From JAENWH01 sp038248745 (lineage in GTDB: Bacteria; Bacillota; Clostridia; Peptostreptococcales; Anaerovoracaceae), in NCBI GenBank assembly GCA_038248745.1, contig JBBRXC010000032.1:1-14231 (forward strand): a stretch of 14,231 nt of DNA, in the 5' to 3' direction. The notes beneath the pieces are model-generated. The model was not told where the DNA came from. It did no database searches and was given only the letters and a program-made list of their open reading frames with translations. Positions 1 through 6,514 of this stretch are shown piece after piece. The position numbers were made by a program, and so were the translations under genes. Numbering within the stretch: the first letter of the stretch is position 1; every line of letters begins with the position of its first letter.

Positions 1-533
1 ATTTTTTCAGTTCCCAGATTAAAAACAGGATACTCCTCATGTATATCCCCTCGTTTATAATTGTATGAATGAATATCATAAACAATAGCGGACCCAAATT
101 TTTCTTCAATTTTGCGAACCAATGCCTCTAAAACCACATAAAAGTCCTTGTAGGGGTTCATATTTTGTTTTTTTGCTTCTCTCGTTAGTTCTTTTTTCCA
201 AACCGGTTTTCCCCAAGCTACATCATAAATCGCTTCCTCTTCTTTTCTATTAAGGTCATACATATACCTTGAATCATTGGCTATAATTCTAATAGGTAAT
301 GATTCAATAAACCCAGCGGTTAAAGGATCCTCTTCATTCCATCTTGCCTTTTTATCTAATAAGCAATTGGCACTTTGGCTTTTACTCATCTCGCTTCCAT
401 TATGGATAGCAGCACAAACAAAAGGAACATACTTTTCAATGACAACTGTAAAACCACCTTCGCTTACTGTTGCAGCGAAGAGTTCCTCCTTATTTATCCT
501 GTCTAAAATTTCACCAATTGAGGATTTATACAT
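1..533 (-). CDS. N-formylglutamate amidohydrolase-family protein (3' end cut by window edge)
   Basis: The visible 177 residues begin MYKSSIGEIL and read to the window edge, so the C-terminus is missing. They carry features of the FGase family of zinc-dependent amidohydrolases: an AAIHNG segment with His44, an NDSRYMYDLNR segment (residues 86-96) like the family's RxxxDLNR motif, and VYDIHSYN (151-158) with His155, followed by PVFNLGT (169-175). FGases hydrolyse N-formylglutamate or related N-acyl/amide bonds. The substrate here cannot be read from sequence. The ATG overlaps the last 8 bp of the upstream ATP-grasp gene and has a GAGGT ribosome binding site 7 bases before it, which implies translational coupling. 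I infer that this enzyme and the ligase act in one pathway. The family call is fairly sure; true formylglutamate activity is doubtful because this family is often found outside histidine degradation. Confidence 0.78.
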   Translation of the reverse strand, partial: MYKSSIGEILDRINKEELFAATVSEGGFTVVIEKYVPFVCAAIHNGSEMSKSQSANCLLDKKARWNEEDPLTAGFIESLPIRIIANDSRYMYDLNRKEEEAIYDVAWGKPVWKKELTREAKKQNMNPYKDFYVVLEALVRKIEEKFGSAIVYDIHSYNYKRGDIHEEYPVFNLGTEK

Positions 534-1575
534 TATTTACCTCATTTTTATAGGTTTCTCTGTTTGTGATGTTGTGACTTTTTTCTTTTACTAAATTGTC
601 TTTATCTGCAACTACTTCTTCAACAAAATCTATGACATTTTTTTGAAGTTTAACCTTGTTGAACTTGTTTATGTTTACAATTCCTCCTGGACTTTGTACA
701 TTTACCTCTAACAATTTATTATTGATTAGATCTATCCCTGCAAAATAAATCCCATCTGCTTTTAATTTTTTCCCAATCTTGTTGCAAATAAATTCCTCTT
801 CTTTTGATAACGTATATTTTTCTGCTGAGCCACCTGCATGAATATTAGATCTTATATCATCTGGTGATGGCACTCTTTTATAGGCCCCAAGGACTTTTCC
901 ATTGAGAATCATCACTCTTACATCGCCATTTTCAGCACCTTCAATATACTCTTGCAACATAACGTAATTTTTGCCTTTTTCTGTATTGATATAAAAATCA
1001 AGCAGCGAATTAAGATTTTGAGTTGCTGCTTTTTCAATGATAATAACACCACTTCCCCCATAGCCATCAACCGGTTTTAGAATCATTTTTGAATCTTCAC
1101 TTTCAGCAACAATTCTTTTTAAATAGTCGATATTTTTAGACACATAAGTTTTTGGTATGTATATATTATCAGGGTCATGAAATGTTGATGTATATATTTT
1201 GTTATTTGCTTTCCTTAATCCATTAATATTATTCACAATAAATACATCATCATCAATAGAATCCAGAAAATTAAGCAATAGATTATCTAGCGGAGGATTC
1301 TTCCTTAAAAACACAACATCAAACCCCTTTAAAGGTAACATTTCTTCTTTAAATTGGACCTTATTATAAAATGTTGTCATATTCTCAGATATACTGTCAG
1401 TTTTCATAATCATTTTCATGGATCCATAGGTTTGATTATTTCTTATCGTAAGATTTCTTGTATATAAAACACCTACACTATGTTTTCTTTTGCAAGCCTC
1501 ATGGATCAGTCTCAATGTTGTTTCGGTTTCAGGAACGATTGAATCCCAGCTATTTATTATAAAACAAATGTTCAT
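526..1575 (-). CDS. GshB-like ATP-grasp ligase
   Basis: This 349-residue protein resembles prokaryotic glutathione synthase. It has an N-terminal domain beginning MNICFIINSW, an RKNPPLDN segment (91-98) like GshB's MRKDPPFD, an ATP-grasp glycine loop KPVDGYGGSG (167-176), an EYIEGAENGDVRV segment (209-221), an SNIHAGGSA segment (243-251), and a metal-binding E-x-N at LLEVNVQSPGG (E290, N292). It should ligate a carboxylate to an amine through an acyl phosphate in the cytoplasm. Clostridia mostly lack glutathione and no GshA is seen, so another peptide product is likely. The frame stays open upstream to 1707, but that would place the start inside the -35 box of the promoter at 1679-1707. MNICF at 1575 matches the family N-terminus and has a weak GAGAAC element just upstream. 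Its 3' end overlaps the amidohydrolase start. Confidence 0.85.
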   Translation of the reverse strand: MNICFIINSWDSIVPETETTLRLIHEACKRKHSVGVLYTRNLTIRNNQTYGSMKMIMKTDSISENMTTFYNKVQFKEEMLPLKGFDVVFLRKNPPLDNLLLNFLDSIDDDVFIVNNINGLRKANNKIYTSTFHDPDNIYIPKTYVSKNIDYLKRIVAESEDSKMILKPVDGYGGSGVIIIEKAATQNLNSLLDFYINTEKGKNYVMLQEYIEGAENGDVRVMILNGKVLGAYKRVPSPDDIRSNIHAGGSAEKYTLSKEEEFICNKIGKKLKADGIYFAGIDLINNKLLEVNVQSPGGIVNINKFNKVKLQKNVIDFVEEVVADKDNLVKEKSHNITNRETYKNEVNNV

Positions 1576-1678
1576 ATTGTTCTCGTATAATACTATTATC
1601 TTTAAATTGGATAATTCTATTATATTTTCCTTTCTTCTAATTATATATATTGTAAGCCCATTGGCTTCGTTATATTTT

Positions 1679-1707
1679 ATTATATACTTATACAAAATGC
1701 AAATCAA
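1679..1707 (-). promoter_or_regulatory. Promoter for the ATP-grasp/amidohydrolase pair
   Basis: Read on the minus strand, TTGATT (1702-1707) is followed after exactly 17 bp by TATAAT (1679-1684). This is a near-consensus sigma-A promoter. Transcription would begin near 1672, leaving a leader of about 97 nt before the ligase start at 1575. It rules against the longer ligase frame. Confidence 0.62.
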
Positions 1708-1708
1708 A

Positions 1709-1725
1709 TGCCAATCGTTATGGCA
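1709..1725. repeat. Short inverted repeat just upstream of the -35 box
   Basis: TGCCA and TGGCA are separated by 7 bp, immediately upstream of the -35 of the ligase promoter. The position suits an activator or repressor site, but the arms are only 5 bp and chance is possible. Confidence 0.25.
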
Positions 1726-1777
1726 ATCAAGATACTTTCTTCTGGTTTGATTACCTCTTTCTCTGTTAATATAAAAA

Positions 1778-2488
1778 TTAATCTTTATAATACCATTCTC
1801 TCAGTTCATTAATACGAATAGTTATCAGTTTTTTCATTATAGATTGTGCTTCATCAGGATTTCTCTTTTCGATTGCATCTATTAGTTCAGGCATGTATAT
1901 GTATGCTAGTTGATAGCCAAAATGTCTAAATACTATTTCATTGAAAGTAAGAGAAAGTTTTTTAAATGAATTGAGAACTAAAGGATATATTGAGTTTCCT
2001 GATGCACAGTATACGGCATGCTGAAATTCCATATTAAGCAGTGAAACACTCAAAACCTCTGTAGTTTCAGAGATTTTTTTATAAAGCCTACGCATAAGTA
2101 TTAAATCATCATCTGTGCGATTCTGAGCAGCTAAATAAGCACATTCACAATCGTTATGTATGCGATAATCCATCAAAGAGTCAAACGTTTTTTTATCAAG
2201 TTTACCTCCATTAAAATTCATTATTGACAAAAGCGTATCCAAATATCCATTTCGAATGTAATCTCCAACAAAAACACCTTTTCTCGGTACAACTTCAACA
2301 AATCCATTCTGAGCAAGTTTAGCAAGTCCAGCATTAATAATTGTTCGGCTTACCTTCATTTTTTTTTCCATTTCTCGCTCAGTAGGCAAACGCTCTCCAA
2401 TTTTCCATTCTCCGGATAATATTTTTTGTTCGATTTCTTTAATAAAAAGTTCTTTCAGGGTAGGTGCGATTATTTCTCTCAATTCCAT
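1778..2488 (-). CDS. GntR-family transcriptional regulator, FCD (FadR-like) subfamily
   Basis: The protein has 236 residues. Residues 8-75 form a GntR winged helix-turn-helix, with the hallmark GERLPTEREMEKKMKVSRTIINAGLAKLAQNG split across 31-62 and a wing ending RKGVFVGD. Residues 95-235 form an all-helical FCD ligand domain containing ASGN (162-165). Many FCD domains hold a metal through one Asp and three His. Here the aligned positions appear to be Asn152, Gln156, Met199 and Leu221, so the metal site looks lost. The ligand is unknown. An AAAGGAG ribosome binding site lies 10 bases before the ATG. The gene is divergent from hypB and has a FadR-type palindrome in its own leader, so it probably controls itself and perhaps the hypB operon. 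It could also act on the downstream ligase pair, which has the same orientation. Confidence 0.88.
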   Translation of the reverse strand: MELREIIAPTLKELFIKEIEQKILSGEWKIGERLPTEREMEKKMKVSRTIINAGLAKLAQNGFVEVVPRKGVFVGDYIRNGYLDTLLSIMNFNGGKLDKKTFDSLMDYRIHNDCECAYLAAQNRTDDDLILMRRLYKKISETTEVLSVSLLNMEFQHAVYCASGNSIYPLVLNSFKKLSLTFNEIVFRHFGYQLAYIYMPELIDAIEKRNPDEAQSIMKKLITIRINELREWYYKD

Positions 2489-2507
2489 ATTTCAGCATCT
2501 CCTTTAC

Positions 2508-2520
2508 TTGGTCTGACCAA
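2508..2520. promoter_or_regulatory. FadR-type operator, probable GntR autoregulatory site
   Basis: TTGGTC-T-GACCAA is a perfect 13-bp palindrome. It matches the TGGTnnnACCA pattern bound by FadR-subfamily GntR regulators. It lies between the -10 box and the ribosome binding site of the GntR gene, at about +8 to +20, a position suited to repression. Binding is inferred. Confidence 0.6.
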
Positions 2521-2533
2521 ATACCATATACGT

Positions 2534-2562
2534 ATTATACTCGATTCACCAAAAAATATCAA
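2534..2562 (-). promoter_or_regulatory. Promoter of the GntR regulator gene
   Basis: On the minus strand TTGATA (2557-2562) is followed after 17 bp by TATAAT (2534-2539). The predicted transcription start is near 2527, just before the operator at 2508-2520. A further TTGGTG half-site lies in the spacer region near 2547-2552. Confidence 0.6.
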
Positions 2563-2583
2563 GCAATTACTTATATATAGCCA

Positions 2584-2612
2584 TTGATTATTATTGATAA
2601 CTATGTTAAAAT
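2584..2612 (+). promoter_or_regulatory. Candidate promoter of the hypB operon
   Basis: TTGATT (2584-2589) is followed after 17 bp by TAAAAT (2607-2612). It faces away from the GntR promoter, with about 20 bp between the two -35 boxes. The predicted start, near 2619, leads straight into a perfect palindrome. The region is AT-rich, so other spacings can be drawn. Confidence 0.45.
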
Positions 2613-2621
2613 ATAAACAAA

Positions 2622-2634
2622 GTCGTGACACGAC
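2622..2634. promoter_or_regulatory. 13-bp palindrome at the hypB transcription start
   Basis: GTCGTG-A-CACGAC is a perfect palindrome about 10 bp after the candidate hypB -10 box. It has the size and symmetry of a GntR-type operator but a different core from the 2508-2520 site. It may bind the same regulator, another one, or fold as the first hairpin of the leader RNA. Confidence 0.4.
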
Positions 2635-2659
2635 CACAATTACGAAGAAGAATGTGGTC
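2632..2659 (+). repeat. Inverted repeat in the hypB leader
   Basis: GACCACA and TGTGGTC are 7-bp arms with a 14-nt loop. The left arm shares three bases with the palindrome ending at 2634, so the two hairpins would be mutually exclusive in RNA. The arms also contain GACCA and TGGTC, the half-sites of the 2508-2520 operator, but pointing the opposite way. Confidence 0.4.
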
Positions 2660-2675
2660 CATTATTATACATTGC

Positions 2676-2698
2676 AAATAGTTTGCAGTGAACTATTT
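2676..2698 (+). repeat. Hairpin just upstream of the hypB ribosome binding site
   Basis: AAATAGTT and AACTATTT are perfect 8-bp arms around TGCAGTG. The hairpin lies about 10 nt before the GGGAG ribosome binding site (2709-2713) and is followed by A residues rather than a T tract, so it is not an intrinsic terminator. It may be an operator or an RNA control element. Confidence 0.4.
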
Positions 2699-2723
2699 AA
2701 AAAAGAATGGGAGTTGTAAAGAT

Positions 2724-3428
2724 ATGAGTACCTTTAAAGTTCTTGAAATTAAGAAAAGTGTGTTTGAAGATAACAATCGGCAAGCGGACATGCTAAGGGC
2801 AGAATTAAAAAAAGAGAAAACCTTCTTACTGAACGTAATGTCTTCCCCCGGTTCCGGAAAAACAACTACACTTACAAAAACAATAGATGTGTTAAAGGAG
2901 GAAATGCACATTGGCGTTATGGAAGCTGATATTGATTCCGATGTTGATGCGCAAACCATTTTAAAGACTGGCGCAAAAGTAATTCAACTTCACACAGGCG
3001 GAATGTGTCATCTTGATGCAGATATGACCAAACAGGGTTTGCTTGGGTTAGGTACAAAAGAAATGGATTTCGTAATCTTAGAAAATGTGGGCAATTTGGT
3101 ATGCCCCGCTGAGTTTGACACTGGCGCATCAAAAAATGCGATGATTTTAAGTGTACCTGAGGGGGATGATAAACCACTGAAATACCCGTTGATGTTTTCC
3201 ATTGTTGATGTTCTGTTAATAAACAAGATCGATGTAATAGAACATTTTGATTTTGATTTAGAGGCAGTCAGAGCTCGTGCGATAAAATTAAACCCTACTA
3301 TTAAAATCATCCCTATCTCTGCCAAAACAGGTGAAGGGATTGAAGAATGGGTCGATTGGATACGTACCGAAGTAAATAAATGGAATGGCAACAAGCACCA
3401 GAATAACATAGAAATTGGGAGGAACTAG
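2724..3428 (+). CDS. hypB: Nickel chaperone GTPase HypB
   Basis: This is a 234-residue SIMIBI-class GTPase that supplies nickel with HypA, classically for [NiFe]-hydrogenase maturation. It shows a Walker A SPGSGKTTT (41-49), MEADIDSDVDAQ (66-77), the G-domain metal site GGMCHLDA with Cys95 and His96, ENVGNLVCP with Cys127, NKID (167-170) and SAKTGEG (199-205). The N-terminal CxxCGC high-affinity site and the His-rich tract of some HypB proteins are absent, so only the G-domain metal site is available. A GTG at 2688 is in frame, but it falls inside a hairpin. The ATG at 2724 gives a typical N-terminus and follows GGGAG. It is the first gene of a tight operon; the next start is 2 bp after its stop. 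No hydrogenase genes are present. Confidence 0.93.
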   Translation: MSTFKVLEIKKSVFEDNNRQADMLRAELKKEKTFLLNVMSSPGSGKTTTLTKTIDVLKEEMHIGVMEADIDSDVDAQTILKTGAKVIQLHTGGMCHLDADMTKQGLLGLGTKEMDFVILENVGNLVCPAEFDTGASKNAMILSVPEGDDKPLKYPLMFSIVDVLLINKIDVIEHFDFDLEAVRARAIKLNPTIKIIPISAKTGEGIEEWVDWIRTEVNKWNGNKHQNNIEIGRN

Positions 3429-3430
3429 AC

Positions 3431-6118
3431 ATGGTCAATCAGAAGGTAATGGATCTTGCAAATAAGATTAGCAGAACGAAACGTGGTTCAAAATCCGAAA
3501 TAAAACCAGAAGATCCGGAATATAAAATTTTGGAACCTGTTGTTACAGACGAAATGGCAGATGTGGGAATTTTTCTGGAATTGCGTAAACCGCAAAGTGC
3601 AGAAGACGTTGCTGTTTTATGTGGCAAGTCTGTGGCGGAAACAGCCAGGATTCTATGGGATCTGGCAGTTGCCGGTGTTGCTTTTGTGAATGAAGTGGAT
3701 GGCGTTGACAAGTACTGGTTTGAGATTTGGGTTCCAGGACACATGGAAACAATCGTGAATCACCCCCATAAGGAATCTATTAAGAACTATCAGCAAAGTG
3801 CCGAATCTTTTGAAGCGTATGGAAGAAAAAAAGCCCTTATTACAGCAGGAATCTTTCCAGTGGGGACAGGCGCGATGCGTGTCATCCCTATTGAAACAGC
3901 CATTCAAGGCGAAACGAAGAGGGCCTCTTATGAGGAAGTTTCTAAATATCTTAACGAAAACACTGTTTTTTCAGTTTCAGATTGCTCTTGCCGCACATCA
4001 AGAGAAGCGATGGGCGAAGGCTGCGGCCATCTTAAAGAAGATATGTGTATTCAACTAGGTCATGCTGCAGAATATTACATTCGTACAGGCAGGGGCCGTA
4101 AGATCACTCGAGAAGAAGCTTTTGAAATAATTAGAAAAGCGGAAGAAAATGGGTTGATGCACCAAATCCCAAATACAGATGGCCCGGGAAAAACTCATGC
4201 TATTTGTAACTGTTGTGGTTGTTCCTGTTATGCGACGAGAATTGCAGGAATGTTCTTGAATAATGATATGGTGCGTTCAAATTATGTTTCTAAAATTGAC
4301 AAAGATAAATGCGTAGCTTGCGGAGAATGTGTTGCAGTTTGCCCTGTAAACGCATTAAAATTAGGGCAAAAGTTATGTACGATCACACCAATTGTAGAGG
4401 AAATCAGAAAAGATTTTGCTACCGATACCGAGTGGGGTGCAGACAAATGGAATGTAGATCATCGTACGAATAGAGAAAACGTTGTTGAAACTGGAACAAG
4501 TCCTTGTAAAACAGAGTGCCCTGCTCATGTTTCCGTTCAAGGTTATATAAAATTAGCTTCTCAAGAGAAATATAAAGAAGCCCTCGAACTGATCAAGCGT
4601 GAAAATCCGTTTCCAGCAGTCTGTGGTCGTATTTGCCCCAGAAAATGTGAATCTGATTGCACAAGAGGCGATATTGATTCTCCTGTTGCTATTGATGAAA
4701 TCAAAAAATTCATTGCCGAACAAGATTTAAATATAGAGAACCGCTACATACCAACATTACATCACAACTACGGAAAGAAAATCGCCATTATAGGCGCTGG
4801 GCCTTCTGGTCTATCTTGCGCTTACTATTTAGCTATTGACGGGTACAAGGTAACAGTATTCGAAAAACAGAAGTTGCTTGGTGGTATGTTAACACTTGGC
4901 ATCCCTTCTTTTAGACTTGAAAAAGATGTCATTCATGCTGAAATAGATATATTGAGAGAATTAGGCGTTGACTTCAAAACAGGCATCGACGTTGGTAAAG
5001 ACATAAGTCTTCAAGAATTAAGAAATCAAGGATATAAAGCCTTCTATATTGCAACCGGCGCACAAACCGGTAGAAAACTTGGATTAGATGGAGAAGATGC
5101 CCAAGGTGTTATGACTGGATTTGATTTTCTGCGCGAAGTAAACTTAGGGAACGACATAAAGCTTGAAGGAGATATCGTTGTAATAGGTGGTGGTAATGTT
5201 GCTATTGACGTTGCAAGAACTGCTACAAGAGTCGGCACTTCAAACGTTCAGATGCTCTGTCTTGAAAGTGAAAATGAAATGCCGGCACTTCCAGAAGAAA
5301 TCGAAGAAGCTATTGCTGAAAATATCCAAATCAGCAATTCTTGGGGCCCAAAAAGAATTCTTCAAGAAAATGGACAGGTTATAGGGGTTGAATTTAAAAA
5401 ATGCCTTTCTGTTTTCGATGAAAACGGAAAATTTAGCCCTACATTTGATGAAAACGAAACAAAGATCGTTCCTGCAAATAATGTTCTTATTTCCGTAGGC
5501 CAAGGAATGGACTGGGGCAACTTGCTTGAAAACAGCAACGTAAAATTAAATCCAAACAAGACAATTAAGGCGGACGCCTTTACCCTACAAACAGACGAGC
5601 CGGATATTTTCGCAGGTGGAGATGCGATGACAGGTCCTAAATTTGCTATTGATGCAATTGCCATGGGGAAAGAAGCATCCATTTCCATTCATCGTTATGT
5701 TCAACCAGGCCAGAGCTTAATGATTGGTCGTGACAGACGAGCCTATCATGCACTGGATAAAGAAAACTTAACGCTTGAAGGATATGATCTTATGCCAAGA
5801 CAAGCCCCCGCCCACGTAGACATAAAGAAATCTAGAGAAACCTTTGCAGATTTAAGAAATACATTTACCGAAGACCAAATGAAGAAAGAAACTGAGCGTT
5901 GTCTTGGCTGTGGCGCTACAATCAATGATGAATTTATGTGCATCGGATGCGGCGCTTGCACCACCAGATGCAAGTTTGAGGCGATCACACTGGTGAGAAA
6001 ATATGACGCAACAAGTGTCCCATTAGAGAAGCTTAAGCCGATTATTCTTAAAGCCATGGTTAAACGCAAAGGCAGAATCGCCGTTAAAAAGATTAAAAAT
6101 ATATTTATAAATAATTAG
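3431..6118 (+). CDS. Multi-cluster Fe-S/FAD NAD(P)H oxidoreductase (GltD-like fusion)
   Basis: This 895-residue protein is probably a soluble electron-transfer flavoprotein. Residues 1-175 resemble a winged-helix start followed by an uncharacterised segment. Residues 180-270 are a Cys-rich domain: DCSC (185, 187), GCG (198), Cys206 and CNCCGCSC (259-266). Residues 294-305 are a CxxCxxCxxxCP 4Fe-4S motif. Residues 355-425 are a GltD/DPYD-type cluster domain with Cys359, 363, 398, 402, 406 and 410. Residues 450-760 are an FAD/NAD(P)H two-dinucleotide-fold module with GAGPSG (455-460) and GGGNVA (586-591) and a C-terminal FAGGDAMTGP. The tail has CxxC (824, 827) and CxxCxxCxxxC (837-847). A GGGAGG site precedes the ATG, 2 bp after hypB. 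The GltD-like module usually takes electrons from NADPH. The partner is unknown, but the placement between hypB and hypA suggests work with a nickel protein or the membrane protein downstream. Confidence 0.85.
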   Translation: MVNQKVMDLANKISRTKRGSKSEIKPEDPEYKILEPVVTDEMADVGIFLELRKPQSAEDVAVLCGKSVAETARILWDLAVAGVAFVNEVDGVDKYWFEIWVPGHMETIVNHPHKESIKNYQQSAESFEAYGRKKALITAGIFPVGTGAMRVIPIETAIQGETKRASYEEVSKYLNENTVFSVSDCSCRTSREAMGEGCGHLKEDMCIQLGHAAEYYIRTGRGRKITREEAFEIIRKAEENGLMHQIPNTDGPGKTHAICNCCGCSCYATRIAGMFLNNDMVRSNYVSKIDKDKCVACGECVAVCPVNALKLGQKLCTITPIVEEIRKDFATDTEWGADKWNVDHRTNRENVVETGTSPCKTECPAHVSVQGYIKLASQEKYKEALELIKRENPFPAVCGRICPRKCESDCTRGDIDSPVAIDEIKKFIAEQDLNIENRYIPTLHHNYGKKIAIIGAGPSGLSCAYYLAIDGYKVTVFEKQKLLGGMLTLGIPSFRLEKDVIHAEIDILRELGVDFKTGIDVGKDISLQELRNQGYKAFYIATGAQTGRKLGLDGEDAQGVMTGFDFLREVNLGNDIKLEGDIVVIGGGNVAIDVARTATRVGTSNVQMLCLESENEMPALPEEIEEAIAENIQISNSWGPKRILQENGQVIGVEFKKCLSVFDENGKFSPTFDENETKIVPANNVLISVGQGMDWGNLLENSNVKLNPNKTIKADAFTLQTDEPDIFAGGDAMTGPKFAIDAIAMGKEASISIHRYVQPGQSLMIGRDRRAYHALDKENLTLEGYDLMPRQAPAHVDIKKSRETFADLRNTFTEDQMKKETERCLGCGATINDEFMCIGCGACTTRCKFEAITLVRKYDATSVPLEKLKPIILKAMVKRKGRIAVKKIKNIFINN

Positions 6119-6142
6119 TAGGACAAAGCTAAATAAAAGGAC

Positions 6143-6148
6143 AGGTGA
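6143..6148 (+). promoter_or_regulatory. Ribosome binding site that fixes a TTG start for hypA
   Basis: AGGTGA lies 5 bases before the TTG at 6154. The alternative GTG start at 6145 lies inside this element and would have only a poorer AAAAGG site. The TTG reading puts His at position 2, as HypA requires. Confidence 0.55.
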
Positions 6149-6153
6149 TTAAT

Positions 6154-6495
6154 TTGCATGAACTGGGTGTCGTCTTTGAAGTGGTGAAGACTGTGGAGAA
6201 AATTGCCATGACAAATCAATTAACAAAAATTGATACATTGGTTTTACAAATCGGCGAATTATCTTCCATGATTCCAAGATATATTGAACAATGTTTTCCA
6301 GCGGCTGCTGACGGGACATTATTACAAGAGACAAAATTGATTATTGAGATCATTCCGGGCAATGTCATTTGCGACAATTGCAAGGCAATCTATAATCTCA
6401 TTGAAAATGAAAAAATGTGCCCCAAATGCGGTGGAAACGGCTGGGAATTGTTAAGTGGAAAAGAATTTATGATAAAGGAAATCATCGCCTGCTAA
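6154..6495 (+). CDS. hypA: Nickel metallochaperone HypA
   Basis: The 113-residue product begins MHELGVVFEV and ends KEIIAC. HypA binds nickel through the N-terminal Met-His-Glu, with His2 essential, and a structural zinc through two CxxC pairs. Here these are His2, Cys73/Cys76 (CDNC) and Cys89/Cys92 (CPKC). The length matches the family (about 113-118). I chose TTG at 6154 over the in-frame GTG at 6145, because the longer form would bury the nickel-binding His as residue 5, and because AGGTGA is ideally spaced for the TTG. It lies 35 bp after the Fe-S/FAD oxidoreductase and 19 bp before the membrane-protein gene, so it is in the same operon as hypB, its GTPase partner. With no hydrogenase in view, the nickel client is unknown. 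Confidence 0.9.
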   Translation: MHELGVVFEVVKTVEKIAMTNQLTKIDTLVLQIGELSSMIPRYIEQCFPAAADGTLLQETKLIIEIIPGNVICDNCKAIYNLIENEKMCPKCGGNGWELLSGKEFMIKEIIAC

Positions 6496-6514
6496 AATAA
6501 GGCTGAGAGGAAAA

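Noticed and set aside
277..594. Plus-strand open frame of 105 codons
   Set aside because: It lies opposite the amidohydrolase and the end of the ligase, has no ribosome binding site and encodes no recognisable domain.
1576..1707. 44-residue N-terminal extension of the ATP-grasp ligase
   Set aside because: It would begin inside the -35 box of a well-formed promoter and does not resemble the GshB N-terminus.
2613..2720. Nickel/cobalt riboswitch in the hypB leader
   Set aside because: Despite the hairpins, I do not see the conserved junction sequences of the NiCo riboswitch class, so I do not call it.
2688..2723. GTG start adding 12 residues to HypB
   Set aside because: It lies within the 2676-2698 hairpin and has no ribosome binding site; the ATG at 2724 does.
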